Assembly: GCF_000526315.1 (NCBI RefSeq)
Contig: NZ_JAFV01000001.1
Span: forward strand, 1,860,001 to 1,924,000
Length of the DNA stretch: 64,000 bases
Direction of reading: 5' to 3'
DNA from: Methylopila sp. 73B
Lineage (GTDB): Bacteria; Pseudomonadota; Alphaproteobacteria; Rhizobiales; Methylopilaceae
The notes below the pieces were generated by a model that did no database searches, had not been told where the DNA came from, and saw only the letters and a list, made by a program, of their open reading frames with translations. This document shows, one piece after another, positions 48,681 through 57,847 of this stretch. The position numbers were made by a program, and so were the translations under genes. Numbering within the stretch: position 1 is the first letter of the stretch; every line of letters starts with the position of its first letter.

Positions 48681-49697
48681 CTACGGCGCCCCAAACCGAT
48701 CCCGCCACGCGGCTTGCGCGCCCGGCGACGGCAGAGCCGTCGCCTCGTACACCCCACGGGCCACGGCGCGCGCCAGCGTCAGCGCCGCGACATGGCCGAG
48801 CGCCGTCAAGGCCGCCAAACGATCCCCCTCGAGTTCGCGCAGGCCGGTCGCGGCCGAAAACACGACGTCCCCGTCGAGCGGCGAGTGGCAGGGCACGAGG
48901 GCGCGCGCCAGCCCGTCCTGCGCCATGACGGCGAGCGCCTTCGCCTCAGCCTTTGTCAGGCGCGCGTCGGTCACGACGACCGCCAGCGTGGTGTGCGCGC
49001 CGGCCTGAGGTTTCGCCGGCGGGAACAACGCCTCGGGCGGAACCACGGGCGCCGGCCCCCGCCCGCCGAACTCGTCGCCGATTTCGAACGGCGCGGCCCA
49101 GAAATGCGCGCCCTCCCCGACCGTCGCGGAGCCCAGCGCGTTGACGGCGGCCAGCGCGCCCACCGTGACGCCTAGGTCGTCGAGGATCGTCGAGGCCGAG
49201 CCCAGTCCGCCCTTCAGCGTCGCGGTGCGCGCGCCGAGCCCGGCGCCGACCGAGCCGAGCGCGAAGTCGCTCCCTGCGGAGACCGTCGCACAATAGCCGA
49301 GGTCCCTGTAGGGCGGATACCGGCCCCAGTCCTTGTCGCCGCCATTGGTCAGGTCGAACAGGATTGCGCCGGGCACGATCGGGACCCGCACGGGTCCCAC
49401 GGCGAAGCCGCGGCCGGCCTCCGCCAGCGCAGCCATGACGCCCGCGGCGGCGTCGAGGCCGAAGGCGGAGCCGCCGGAGAAGACCAGAGCGTCGATCGCC
49501 TGCACCGTGCGCTCAGGGGAGAGCAGCTCGGTCTCCCGGACGCCAGGCCCCCCGCCGCGCACGTCGACCGAGGCGGCGGCCGGGGCATCGAACACGATCG
49601 CGGTGACGCCCGAGGCGAGCCCGGCGTCGTCCGCGTGCCCGACGCGGACTCCCGCGACGTCCGTCAGCAGGTTTCGGGCCCCTCCGCGGAGCCTCAC
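48681..49697 (-). CDS. P1 family (DmpA/S58-type) peptidase
   Basis: A 338-residue protein from a GTG start that overlaps the upstream hydrolase stop (GTGA); a longer frame extends into the hydrolase gene and is a shadow. Family signatures are [16 protein letters not shown] at the start, [41 protein letters not shown] and the late [14 protein letters not shown]. These Ntn-fold enzymes self-process and act as L-aminopeptidase/D-esterase or beta-peptidase. The tight coupling to a cell-wall hydrolase gene suggests a role with peptidoglycan peptides, but this is inference. Confidence 0.85.
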   Translation of the reverse strand: MRLRGGARNLLTDVAGVRVGHADDAGLASGVTAIVFDAPAAASVDVRGGGPGVRETELLSPERTVQAIDALVFSGGSAFGLDAAAGVMAALAEAGRGFAVGPVRVPIVPGAILFDLTNGGDKDWGRYPPYRDLGYCATVSAGSDFALGSVGAGLGARTATLKGGLGSASTILDDLGVTVGALAAVNALGSATVGEGAHFWAAPFEIGDEFGGRGPAPVVPPEALFPPAKPQAGAHTTLAVVVTDARLTKAEAKALAVMAQDGLARALVPCHSPLDGDVVFSAATGLRELEGDRLAALTALGHVAALTLARAVARGVYEATALPSPGAQAAWRDRFGAP

Positions 49698-51136
49698 GCG
49701 TCGCCCGGCTGGGGCGCGTGCCAGCGCACCCGGTAGAAGATGTGGCGGCCGATCTTGTCGAGCTTGACCATGTCGCGGATCCAGCGCGGGCGGACGTAGG
49801 TCGCGTGATAATGCGTCGAGGAGCCGACCTCGGGAAGCCACGCGCCGCCCTCGGTGACGTCGCGGGCGATGCGGGTCGCCAGCCGCCACGCGTAGACGTT
49901 GTTCACCCGGTCCGGGATCCGGTCGCAGGCGAAGGAGAATTGGCAGGCGTTGCGCCAGGTCTTGTTCTGGTAGACGACGCCGCACACCGTGTTCGGGTAG
50001 TAGCCGGAGCGTGCGCGGTTCATGACGACCTGCGCCACCGCGTACTGGCCTTCGACCGGCTCGCCGCGCGCCTCGAAGTAGATCGCTTCGGCGAGGCACT
50101 TTTCCGACGAGGCGAGCTGGGCCTCGGGAATGAACAGCCGGCGAGACATCCGGGTCTGGATAACGCCGTCGAGGCCGCCGCGGAGAGCCGCGGTTTCGGC
50201 TTCGGAGGGCGCGCCCTTGCCCAGCGGCGCGTCGTCGGCGCGGGCGTCGACCTTCGCGAGATGACCGGCGTCGCCCTTCGTCGGCGCAACCGGCATCGCC
50301 GCCACCGCCATCGGCGGCTCGGTCTCGGGCGTGGTGGTGCGCGGGATGTGGCCGCCGGACAGGAACGCGACGGACGGCGTCGAGCCGTCATGGTTGGCGC
50401 CGGCCTCGCGGCGCGTCATCGGCACGCGCGTCACCGAGCCGAGGTCCTGAACCGCCGAATAGGCGCCCTCTTCGTCGAGGCCGTCGTCCTTGGGCGCGGC
50501 GTCCGCGACCTTCTCGGACAGCTCCGCATGGTTCGGCGTCGGCGGCAGGACGATGGTCGGCGCCGCGCGGCGGCCGTCGCCGACGAGCGGCAGGACGCTC
50601 AGCACGCCGCGGCGGTCGGGATGAAGCAGCGCGCCGATCGGGGGCAGGGTCATGAACGCCTCGCCGGAGTCGACGATCGCCGCGACGGTCGGCGTCGTCG
50701 GCTCGGGGGGCGGGAGGATGGCGCTCCGGTCGCCCTTCACGGTGCGGTCGAGGAACGCCTCCGGACCCTGACCCTTGGCCGCAGCGGCGGCGACGACGAC
50801 CTCCGCCTTCGGCTCCTCGGCCTCCTGCAGCACGAGATATTCGCCGGCGCCGAGAGGATCCACGGACAGCTCGGGCCCCCGGCCCGATGCGAACAGGTCC
50901 GCCGCTTCGAGCGAGACGAGATCCGCCGCGCGCCGATGGCCGGCTGCAAGATAGAGCGCGCGATCGCCCTCCTCCGCCCGCGCGCGACCCGATGAGAGGC
51001 CGAAGGCGTCCTGCCGCGCGATGGAGGTCGTGGCGAAGGGCAGCGTCGCGGCCGCGAGCGCAAGGCGCAGCACGAACGGCCCGAGCCGCCGCTCCCGCCG
51101 TCCGCCGACGCGCCGCTTCGTCTCCCGTGACGCCAT
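49694..51136 (-). CDS. SleB-type cell-wall hydrolase with N-terminal membrane anchor
   Basis: A 480-residue protein from ATG 51136; an upstream in-frame GTG/ATG would add 19 residues with no better ribosome site. A membrane segment is near residues 20-45 ([23 protein letters not shown]). A long low-complexity region (residues about 45-340) follows, then the Hydrolase_2 (SleB) catalytic domain: [50 protein letters not shown]. The catalytic Glu is in [10 protein letters not shown]. It cleaves cortex-type or glycan bonds in peptidoglycan. It is translationally coupled to the P1 peptidase. Confidence 0.8.
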   Translation of the reverse strand: MASRETKRRVGGRRERRLGPFVLRLALAAATLPFATTSIARQDAFGLSSGRARAEEGDRALYLAAGHRRAADLVSLEAADLFASGRGPELSVDPLGAGEYLVLQEAEEPKAEVVVAAAAAKGQGPEAFLDRTVKGDRSAILPPPEPTTPTVAAIVDSGEAFMTLPPIGALLHPDRRGVLSVLPLVGDGRRAAPTIVLPPTPNHAELSEKVADAAPKDDGLDEEGAYSAVQDLGSVTRVPMTRREAGANHDGSTPSVAFLSGGHIPRTTTPETEPPMAVAAMPVAPTKGDAGHLAKVDARADDAPLGKGAPSEAETAALRGGLDGVIQTRMSRRLFIPEAQLASSEKCLAEAIYFEARGEPVEGQYAVAQVVMNRARSGYYPNTVCGVVYQNKTWRNACQFSFACDRIPDRVNNVYAWRLATRIARDVTEGGAWLPEVGSSTHYHATYVRPRWIRDMVKLDKIGRHIFYRVRWHAPQPGDA

Positions 51137-51246
51137 GAAACGCGCACTCCACGCGACGCCGGGGCGAACCACGTCCGCCTCAGCCGAAACCACACACGGG
51201 TATGGTTTTCGCGTTTTAACCTTGAGGAGCGGTTAACGAGGGCGCG

Positions 51247-52194
51247 TCAGGGGCCGGTCAGCCGCGCGGCGAGGCGCGTGGTGACTTCGCGTTCGCGGGC
51301 GAAGGCGCCGCCGGAGAGCTCACGGAGAAGCGGGACCGCGGCGGCGACGCCGGCCGTGCCGAAGCGAGCCTTGAGGGCCGCGTTCAGCCGGGCTTCGGAC
51401 TGCCGTCTGCGTTGGGACCCAAGCTGGCCGGTCGCCTTCAGGTGCGCGAGGTGCTCGTCGACCAGCGCGGCGAGGCTTTCGACGCCGTCGCCGGTCTCCG
51501 AGGACACCAGCGTCACCGGGGGACGCCAGCCGTTCGCGCCGCCGCTCGCGAGCGTCAGCGCGCTTTCGAGGTCGTCGCGCGCGCGCGTGGCCGGGGCGCC
51601 GAGGTCCGCCTTCGTGACCGCCACGACGTCCGGCAGCTCCATCACGCCCGCCTTGATGAACTGCAGAGCGTCGCCCGAGGCGGGCTGCACGGCGAGCAGG
51701 ATGGTGTCGGCGACCAGCGCCACGTCCGCCTCCGACTGGCCGACGCCGACCGTCTCCACGATCACCCGGTCGAACAGCGCACGCATCAGGATGACGACGC
51801 CGAAGGCGAGGTCGGACAGGCCGCCCAGCCGATCGCGCGCGGCGAGCGAGCGGACGAAGACGTCCTGGTCGTCGGGGTCGGTCAGGATGCGGGCGCGGTC
51901 GCCGAGCAGGGCTCCGCCGGAGCGCATGGACGAGGGATCGACCGCCACCACGCCGACCGACAGGCCGCGGTTGCGCAGCCGCTGCACCAGCGCCCCGGTG
52001 AGGGTGGACTTGCCGACGCCCGGCGGGCCGGTGAGGCCGATCACGTCGCCTTTCGGCTCGGCCTCCGCGGCGTCGAGCAGGGCCGCGACCTCAGGGCCGC
52101 CGGCGCCGCGCTCGAGCCGGGCGAGCGCGCGCGCCAGGCCGACCTTGCCGGCGCCTCGGAGGGTCTGAAGATCGGGAAACGGCTGGGCTGTCAC
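51247..52194 (-). CDS. meaB: Methylmalonyl-CoA mutase-associated GTPase MeaB
   Basis: A 315-residue G3E-type GTPase, taking GTG 52194 as start (another GTG at 52242 would add 16 residues). It has Walker A GPPGVGKSTLTGAL, switch/Walker B VIVETVGVGQSEADVALVADT and the base-specific VTKADLG. MeaB/ArgK proteins load cofactor into and protect B12-dependent methylmalonyl-CoA mutase. The C-terminal dimerisation arm (LKARFGTAGVAAAVPLLRELSGG) is present. The mutase genes themselves are not in this window. Confidence 0.93.
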   Translation of the reverse strand: MTAQPFPDLQTLRGAGKVGLARALARLERGAGGPEVAALLDAAEAEPKGDVIGLTGPPGVGKSTLTGALVQRLRNRGLSVGVVAVDPSSMRSGGALLGDRARILTDPDDQDVFVRSLAARDRLGGLSDLAFGVVILMRALFDRVIVETVGVGQSEADVALVADTILLAVQPASGDALQFIKAGVMELPDVVAVTKADLGAPATRARDDLESALTLASGGANGWRPPVTLVSSETGDGVESLAALVDEHLAHLKATGQLGSQRRRQSEARLNAALKARFGTAGVAAAVPLLRELSGGAFAREREVTTRLAARLTGP

Positions 52195-52291
52195 GGAACC
52201 TGGCGCACCGGAGGCGAGAGAAGCGTCAGCCTCCTCTCGCACGATTCCGCGGCGCCCGCGACGGCGCCTTCGTCGGCGAGGCGCGCCCGCG

Positions 52292-52702
52292 TCAGGGCTT
52301 CGGCGCGGCGTTCGGCTGCGCGGGCGCGGTCTTGTAGCGGTCGCACGCGTCCTTGAGCATGCTGTCGGCCTTCTGCAGCGCCACGTTGAACACGCGCGAC
52401 TTCTCCGGCGGGAACATGGCGCGCTGCGCCTTCGCCTTGTCCACGTCGCCCATCATGTAGTCGTAGAACACCTGCCGCTCGGCGACGTCGTTGATGTGCA
52501 GGTTCGCGACCTGAACCACGCAGCCGCACAGCTCTTTCGACACCTTCGCCGTGCAGGCGGCGGTGTAGGCGCCGTCGACCTTCGCGGATTCGGCCGGATC
52601 GGCGGTCTGTTGCTGGCCCGCGGACGGCGCGCCCTGCGCAAAGGCCGCGCCGCCGGCGGCGAGGAGAAGGGCGGCCGCGAGGCCGAAGCGGGCGTGACGC
52701 AT
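52292..52702 (-). CDS. Secreted hypothetical protein
   Basis: A 136-residue protein with a signal peptide (MRHARFGLAAALLLAAGGAAFAQ, cleavage after AFA). The mature part is helical with four cysteines (AACTAKVSKELCGCVVQ, KDACDRYKT), which are probably disulphide bonded, and ends in a Pro/Ala tail. No family is recognised with confidence. It is probably monocistronic. Confidence 0.6.
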   Translation of the reverse strand: MRHARFGLAAALLLAAGGAAFAQGAPSAGQQQTADPAESAKVDGAYTAACTAKVSKELCGCVVQVANLHINDVAERQVFYDYMMGDVDKAKAQRAMFPPEKSRVFNVALQKADSMLKDACDRYKTAPAQPNAAPKP

Positions 52703-52826
52703 AGGTGATGTCCTCCGACGCGGGCGGCGCCGTCTGTCGCGGCGCTCGCCTTCTTATGGCGCGCTTACGTTTGGCACGCCTCGCCCGGATCAGCCACCCC
52801 CGCGGGGGGCGACGATGGGCGAAGCG

Positions 52827-53426
52827 TCAGTGCGCCGCGGTGGCGTCGTAGGCGGGTGTGGTGGCGCGGAAGGCGTCGAGCCATTCGACAAGCTTCGGAT
52901 GCTCAGCGCGCCATCGTCCCTCGAAGCGGAAGTCCAGATAGCCGAGCGCGCAGGCGACCGCGATGGCGCCCACGTCGCCATGCTCGACCGGCGGCGAGGC
53001 ATCGAGCGCGCTGAGCGCCCGCGCGACTTTCCCGGCCTGCATCTCGAGCCACTTCGGTTCGACCTTGGCCTCGTCGCGGAAGCGCCGCTCGTAGATCTGC
53101 AGCAGGGCGGCGTCCATCAGCCCGTCCGCGAGCGCCTGCGTCCGCAGCGCGGCGAAACGGGCGGAGGGGTCGGCGGGGATGATCTTCCCGCCGCCGGCGA
53201 GGTGGTCGAGATATTCGAGGATCACGCGGCTGTCGAACAGCGTCGCGCCGTTGTCGAACTCGAGCGTCGGGATCTTCCCGAGCGGATTGACCGTGCTGAT
53301 CGGGTCGGCGGGGTCGGCGGTGTTGGTGGCCACCACGGTGAGGCGGTCGGACAGGCCGAGGACCGCGGCCGCGATCTTGACCTTGCGCCCGAATGGCGAA
53401 GGGGCGGCGGAACGCAGGATGAGCAT
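52827..53426 (-). CDS. Glutathione S-transferase family protein
   Basis: A 199-residue protein with a thioredoxin-like N-terminal domain (MLILRSAAPSPFGRKVKIAAAVLGL; the Ser in SPFG is in the active-site position). The glutathione-binding stretch NPLGKIPTLEFDNGATLFDSRVILEYLD follows, then an all-helical C-terminal domain. It resembles bacterial GSTs of the SspA/beta-like group. Its substrate is unknown. There is no operon partner. Confidence 0.88.
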   Translation of the reverse strand: MLILRSAAPSPFGRKVKIAAAVLGLSDRLTVVATNTADPADPISTVNPLGKIPTLEFDNGATLFDSRVILEYLDHLAGGGKIIPADPSARFAALRTQALADGLMDAALLQIYERRFRDEAKVEPKWLEMQAGKVARALSALDASPPVEHGDVGAIAVACALGYLDFRFEGRWRAEHPKLVEWLDAFRATTPAYDATAAH

Positions 53427-53588
53427 GGCGTCTCCAGAGCATGAGGACCGTCAGGCCCCCCGGCGGCCGCCGGGGGCGTCCGTCAGGATCGCCGTCCCCC
53501 TGTAGCACGGGGAGACGCGGCGGAAACGCGCGAAGCCCCCGCCGCCCCTACGTCCGCCCGCGATCCCGCCGCTCTGCGCGCAGCCGCC

Positions 53589-53801
53589 TCAGCCGACGGT
53601 GAGGTTGACCGCCTTGGGACCCTTCCCCTTGCGGTCCGGCTCGACCTCGAACGTCACCAGTTGGCCTTCCTCCAGACCCGTCAGGCCCGAGCGCGTTACG
53701 GCAGAAACATGCACGAAGATGTCGGCGCCGCCGCCGTCCGGCTTGATGAAGCCATACCCCTTCTCGGCGTTGAAGAACTTGACCGTCCCGCTTTGCGCCA
53801 T
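53589..53801 (-). CDS. Cold-shock domain protein
   Basis: A 70-residue single cold-shock domain: [72 protein letters not shown]1 (KGYGFIKP) and RNP2 (DIFVHV) are both present. It binds single-stranded RNA and DNA as an RNA chaperone. The 243-base region upstream (53802-54044) may hold a long leader of the sort that controls such genes, but no clear structure is certain. Confidence 0.95.
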   Translation of the reverse strand: MAQSGTVKFFNAEKGYGFIKPDGGGADIFVHVSAVTRSGLTGLEEGQLVTFEVEPDRKGKGPKAVNLTVG

Positions 53802-54044
53802 GTGGCGCCCCCTTCGCTCGCAAGTGAACCACCCGCGCCCCCTCCGGCGCGTATCGAACGCCGGCCGCCCGCCAGGGCTGCAAAGACGAAGGTCACACCT
53901 GCGCCGCCTCGCCCATCCCGCTCGGCCTCCCCATTTTGGTAACGTTTCGCACCTGCGAAAGGCAAGGCGAAAAGATGGCGCGTTCCAAGGGGTAGGCGCC
54001 TCAGGACGGTGCAGAAAGGCGACGATACCGGCCGGACGCGATGG

Positions 54045-54893
54045 TCAGGCGCTCAGTTCTTCGACGATGGCTCGCCCGCCTGCGTCCTGTTGAAGAGCTT
54101 GGGCGATGTCCGGCAGTCCGGAACGGCAGTCGTCGGCGAGCGTCCAAGGCGGGTTGGCGAGGATCAGCCCGGACCCGTTCAGCAGCCGGGCGTCTTCGCA
54201 CCCGCGAACATGAACCTCGACGCGCAGCAGCTTAGGCCGGCCCGACGCCTTCAACGGCTCGATAAGCGCTTGCAGGTCGCGAAGGTCCTTCACCGGATAC
54301 CAGAGCGCGAAGACGCCGGTCGGCCAAACGGCGTGCGCCGCGAGGAAGCGCTCCGCCATCCGCGCCAGTTCGCCCGTTTGCTCGTAAGGCGGATCGACGA
54401 GCACGAGGCCGCGGCGCTCCCGCGGCGGCAGCCAGGCGTTGAGCGCGGTCCACCCATCGATCTCGACGACCTTCACGCGCTTGTCCCGGCCCATCGCCTG
54501 CCCGAGGGCGACGGCGTCCTTGGGGTGCAGCTCGCACAGGCGGAGGCGGTCGTCGTCGCGCGCGAGCCGCCGGACGATCTCGGGCGAGCCGGGATAGCGC
54601 CCCGGCCGCCCCGCGCCGTCGTCGAATTCGGTCAGCACCCGGCGCCATGGCGCGAGCAGCCGCTCCGCGGCCTCGCCCAGGCGCCGCCCGGCGAGGCGGC
54701 CGACCCCGTTCCGCCATTCCGCGGTCCGACTCGCCTCCTCGCCTTCGAGATCGTAGACGCCGACGCCCGCATGGGTGTCGAGATACCCCCAGGGCGCGCT
54801 CTTCAGGTTCAGGTGTTCGATGACGCGGGCGAGCAGGACGTGCTTGAGCACATCCGCGAAATTGCCGGCATGAAAGGCGTGGCGGTAGTTCAC
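54045..54893 (-). CDS. rlmJ: 23S rRNA (adenine2030-N6)-methyltransferase RlmJ
   Basis: A 282-residue protein beginning MNYRHAFHAGNFADVLKHVLL, the diagnostic start of RlmJ, from a GTG codon. SAM-binding WGYLDTHAGVGVYDL and catalytic DPPYE (LVLVDPPYEQTGEL) motifs are both in place. It methylates A2030 in 23S rRNA. The gene is followed on the same strand by an unrelated region and preceded by the cupin gene after 15 bases, so they may be cotranscribed. Confidence 0.95.
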   Translation of the reverse strand: MNYRHAFHAGNFADVLKHVLLARVIEHLNLKSAPWGYLDTHAGVGVYDLEGEEASRTAEWRNGVGRLAGRRLGEAAERLLAPWRRVLTEFDDGAGRPGRYPGSPEIVRRLARDDDRLRLCELHPKDAVALGQAMGRDKRVKVVEIDGWTALNAWLPPRERRGLVLVDPPYEQTGELARMAERFLAAHAVWPTGVFALWYPVKDLRDLQALIEPLKASGRPKLLRVEVHVRGCEDARLLNGSGLILANPPWTLADDCRSGLPDIAQALQQDAGGRAIVEELSA

Positions 54894-54908
54894 TCGCGGC
54901 GGCCTGCG

Positions 54909-55304
54909 TCAGGCGTCGTCGGACGGCGGCGGGAGCATGACCACGAAGTCCTTCTCGCAGGCCTCCACCACCGTCCAGACGCCGACGAAGCCGGGCTCGA
55001 TCACGATCGCGTCGCCGGCCTCGTAGTCGACCGGCTCGCCGCCCTCCGGCGTCAGCACGCAGCGACCGGACCGCAGACGGCACCACTCCCACTCGTCGTA
55101 GGCGACACGCCACGCGCCCGGGGTCGCGGACCACACGCCGGCGATCAACCGTCCGTCCGGCGACTCGTAATGCACCGACGTCCGGAAGGTCGGCGCGCCC
55201 TCGACGACGAGCTCGGGCGCGGGCGCGCCGTCCTCGAACGCTGGGCCTGGTCCTCCCAGGAGGTGCAGGCGCATGGCGGCTTCGACGTCGTCAACCACGG
55301 TCAC
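54909..55304 (-). CDS. Cupin-domain protein (Cupin_3/DUF861-like)
   Basis: A 131-residue protein with a GTG start overlapping the RNase T2 gene by four bases. It has a single cupin of the DUF861 type: GVWSATPGAWRVAYDEWEWCRLRSGRCVLTPEGGEPVDYEAGDAIVIEPGFVGVWTVVEACEKDFVVM. The usual metal-binding His residues are mostly replaced (DEWEW), as is common in this family. The function is unknown. It sits within a minus-strand run with RNase T2 and rlmJ. Confidence 0.8.
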   Translation of the reverse strand: MTVVDDVEAAMRLHLLGGPGPAFEDGAPAPELVVEGAPTFRTSVHYESPDGRLIAGVWSATPGAWRVAYDEWEWCRLRSGRCVLTPEGGEPVDYEAGDAIVIEPGFVGVWTVVEACEKDFVVMLPPPSDDA

Positions 55305-55951
55305 TCTCCCCGCATCGGCGGAAACGCCACGCGGTCCGCGCGGCAGGCGCGGCGGTCGACCTCGCCGCAGGCGCGGAACTCCAGGTCCTTGGTCATGCAG
55401 AGTCTCACCTCGCGCAGGTTTCGCCGCGCACAGTCGACCGCGATCATGTCCGCGTTCAAGCCCGGGTTGGCCGCGATGAAGGCGCGCTCGACGTCGTCCG
55501 GCGAGGTCGTGAGCCAGCGGTCGAGCGCCCGGTAGGCCGAAGGGATCGTCACCTTGTCATACGCCGCGCGGGCTTTCGCGAAATAGCCGGCCGGATCGAG
55601 CCCCGAACACGTCCCATGTTTGCGCCACTGATAGCGCACGAGGCCCGGGCTCGGCATGACGTCGAGCATCCCATCGACCGTGCGGCGCGAGGGGCCGCGA
55701 GTGTCGCCGCCGCAGGATGACGGGAAGCCGCGCTCGTACTGCGGCCAAAGCCCATGCAGCACGAAGGCGAAGGGCCTCGGACCCCCGCATTGCATGCGGT
55801 CGGCCCGTTCGCCGCGGTCGGCGCAATAGGTCGGCGACCACGACAGCGAGAGCACGTAGAAGTCGAAGTCCCCAGCCTGCCCGCGCTCCTGGGCCGAGGC
55901 CGGAGCGACGGCAAGGAATAAGAGCGCGGCGGCGAGAAGGCGTCGGATCAC
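55301..55951 (-). CDS. Secreted ribonuclease T2 family protein
   Basis: A 216-residue protein from a GTG overlapping the upstream stop (GTGA). A signal peptide (VIRRLLAAALLFLAVAPASAQ) is followed by the T2 core. Both catalytic segments are intact: CAS I FVLHGLWPQYE and CAS II YQWRKHGTCSG, with His in each. The enzyme cuts RNA in the periplasm or outside, using a 2',3'-cyclic intermediate. Several Cys residues suggest disulphides. It is coupled to a secreted protein upstream and to the cupin gene downstream. Confidence 0.92.
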   Translation of the reverse strand: MIRRLLAAALLFLAVAPASAQERGQAGDFDFYVLSLSWSPTYCADRGERADRMQCGGPRPFAFVLHGLWPQYERGFPSSCGGDTRGPSRRTVDGMLDVMPSPGLVRYQWRKHGTCSGLDPAGYFAKARAAYDKVTIPSAYRALDRWLTTSPDDVERAFIAANPGLNADMIAVDCARRNLREVRLCMTKDLEFRACGEVDRRACRADRVAFPPMRGE

Positions 55952-56418
55952 GGACGAACCATCTTGCAGCCCGGAGCGAAGGCGCGGTGACGGTCGAGGC
56001 CGGTGACGCACCAGTTCACGCCCCAACCGATCCCGGCGAAGCCGTCGCCCTCGATGATCTCGTAGAACACCCGGCGCGGACGCCGATCCGTCGTGAGGGT
56101 CTCGGCGGCGCAGAACCGGCGAGGCACGAAGCTCGGTCCCCAACTGCGGTAGCCGATCTCGCGGGGGTGGCCGACGGCCTCGAGGGCGAGGTCCGAGCCC
56201 CAGTAGCCGCGCTCGCGGGCGGCGAAAGCCGAGGTGACGCGGCCGAGCACGCCGCTGTCGCCGCAGGCCGGCAGGCGACCGGAGAACCCACGGAAGAACG
56301 GCGCCGGTTCGACGACGGTCGCCGCGTATGTCTTCGTCGTCGCATAATCCGCGGCCACTGCCGCGGGCGCGGTCATGACCGTCGCGAGGATCGCGCAGGC
56401 GCCTGCTAAGCTCTTCAT
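55948..56418 (-). CDS. Secreted hypothetical protein coupled to RNase T2
   Basis: A 156-residue protein from ATG 56418 with GGAGGG upstream; a farther start at 56481 is less likely. A signal peptide (MKSLAGACAILATVMTAPAAVAA) precedes a mature part with several Cys and aromatic residues (ACGDSGVLGRVTSAFAARERGYWGSD, IEGDGFAGIGWGVNWCVTGLDRHRAFAPGC). No family is recognised. The GTGA overlap with the RNase gene suggests a common job or an inhibitor/partner role, which is inference. The region upstream to 56606 is a divergent promoter region. Confidence 0.65.
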   Translation of the reverse strand: MKSLAGACAILATVMTAPAAVAADYATTKTYAATVVEPAPFFRGFSGRLPACGDSGVLGRVTSAFAARERGYWGSDLALEAVGHPREIGYRSWGPSFVPRRFCAAETLTTDRRPRRVFYEIIEGDGFAGIGWGVNWCVTGLDRHRAFAPGCKMVRP

Positions 56419-56606
56419 CCGACCCTCCGCCGCATCGTCTTGGAGCGCATGCGCGCCCGAAAGCGACATCAAGCGCCTCACTGGTTAAAATCAAGCGTTC
56501 GCGCCCGACATGGTTACGTCGGCCGGCCGGTCTTTGGACCGTCGCGGAGCGGATGCTAACGTCCGGCCGCCCGACTGCGCCCCCGCGAAAGGATACGCCG
56601 CCCCCG

Positions 56607-57836
56607 ATGCAGAGGTTCGAGACCGCCCAGGACGCCGCCCTCGCCCTCCGGCCCGACCAGCCCGTCTACGCGTTCCGGCCGAGCGTCCTGGCGACCGACG
56701 CGAAAGCGTTTCTCGACGCCTTCCGCGGACAGACGGCCTACGCCGTGAAGACCAACGGCGAGCCGTTCGTCCTCGACGAGCTGGTGAAGGCGGGCGTGAC
56801 GGCCTTCGACGTCGCAAGCCCCGCCGAGTTCGCCGCCGCGCGCGCCGCCTCAGCCGAGGCCGGGATGTTCTACATGCACCCGGTGAAGGCGCAGTCGGAC
56901 ATCCGGCTCGCGCTCGAGACCTACGGCGTCCGCCATGTCGCCCTCGACCATGAGGACGAGATCGCGAAGATCCTCAGGATCGTCCGCGCGCAGGACATCT
57001 CGCCGAGCGACATCACGCTGTTCGTCAGGCTCGCGACCAAGGGGCACGCCGCTTACGAGCTCTCGAAGAAGTTCGGCGCGACCGCAGCGCACGCCGTCGA
57101 ACTGCTGCAGCGGCTCGATCGGGTTGGCTTTCGCGCGGGCCTGACGTTCCACGTCGGCAGCCAGGTCGAGGATCTCGACACCTACGAGCGGGCGATCGGC
57201 ACCGCCGCCTGGGTGAAGGGGCGCGCCGGCGTCGACATCACGGCGCTCGACATCGGCGGCGGCTTTCCCGCGCCTTACGGCCGCGACCTGAAGAAGGACG
57301 CGCGGCCGACGCCCGAGATCGGCAGCCTCGTCGCCAAGATCGAGCAGGAGATCGACGCCTGGGGCCTTGGCGACCTGCCCCTGATCGCGGAGCCCGGCCG
57401 GGTCGTCGTGGCGCGCTCGCTCTCGGTGCTGGTGCGCGTGCTGCTGAAAAAGGGCCAGCGGCTCTACATCAACGACGGCGTCTGGAGCTCGCTCTCCGAC
57501 AGCTGGACCGGCAAGATCACCCTGCCCGCCCGGCTGATCCCGGATCCGGCGCGCCGCCGCGCTCCTCGGTCCTCCGCGCCGAAGCTCGCGCCTTACCGGG
57601 TGATGGGCGCGACCTGCGACTCCGTCGACATCCTCTCCAGGCCGTTTTGGCTGCCCGACACGGTGGACACCGGCGACTGGATCGAGATCGGCCACATCGG
57701 CGCCTACAGCCTCGCGCTGCGCACCCGTTTCAACGGCTTCTATCCCGACACCTTCGTGGAGGTGGCGACGCCCTATGAGGACGAGGAGGGCCTCGAAGGC
57801 GTCGCGACGGTGGAAAGCCGGGGCGCGGTGCGCTGA
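56607..57836 (+). CDS. PLP-dependent ornithine/lysine/DAP decarboxylase family protein (group IV)
   Basis: A 409-residue protein of the Orn/DAP/Arg decarboxylase 2 family. The PLP lysine is in AYAVKTNGEP (about residue 49), with FHVGSQ, DIGGGFP, EPGR and ATCDSVD all present. The last of these supplies the partner-chain catalytic Cys. It would decarboxylate ornithine or lysine to putrescine or cadaverine for polyamine synthesis. The ATG follows AAAGGATACGCCG; an upstream in-frame ATG at 56553 is less likely. It is divergent from the secreted protein. Confidence 0.9.
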   Translation: MQRFETAQDAALALRPDQPVYAFRPSVLATDAKAFLDAFRGQTAYAVKTNGEPFVLDELVKAGVTAFDVASPAEFAAARAASAEAGMFYMHPVKAQSDIRLALETYGVRHVALDHEDEIAKILRIVRAQDISPSDITLFVRLATKGHAAYELSKKFGATAAHAVELLQRLDRVGFRAGLTFHVGSQVEDLDTYERAIGTAAWVKGRAGVDITALDIGGGFPAPYGRDLKKDARPTPEIGSLVAKIEQEIDAWGLGDLPLIAEPGRVVVARSLSVLVRVLLKKGQRLYINDGVWSSLSDSWTGKITLPARLIPDPARRRAPRSSAPKLAPYRVMGATCDSVDILSRPFWLPDTVDTGDWIEIGHIGAYSLALRTRFNGFYPDTFVEVATPYEDEEGLEGVATVESRGAVR

Positions 57837-57847
57837 GCCGCTAAGCG

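Noticed and set aside
48681-50099. A 472-residue P1 peptidase with a long N-terminal extension
   Set aside because: The extra part overlaps the cell-wall hydrolase gene in antiphase and is Arg-rich; the GTG coupled to the hydrolase stop gives the family's normal length.
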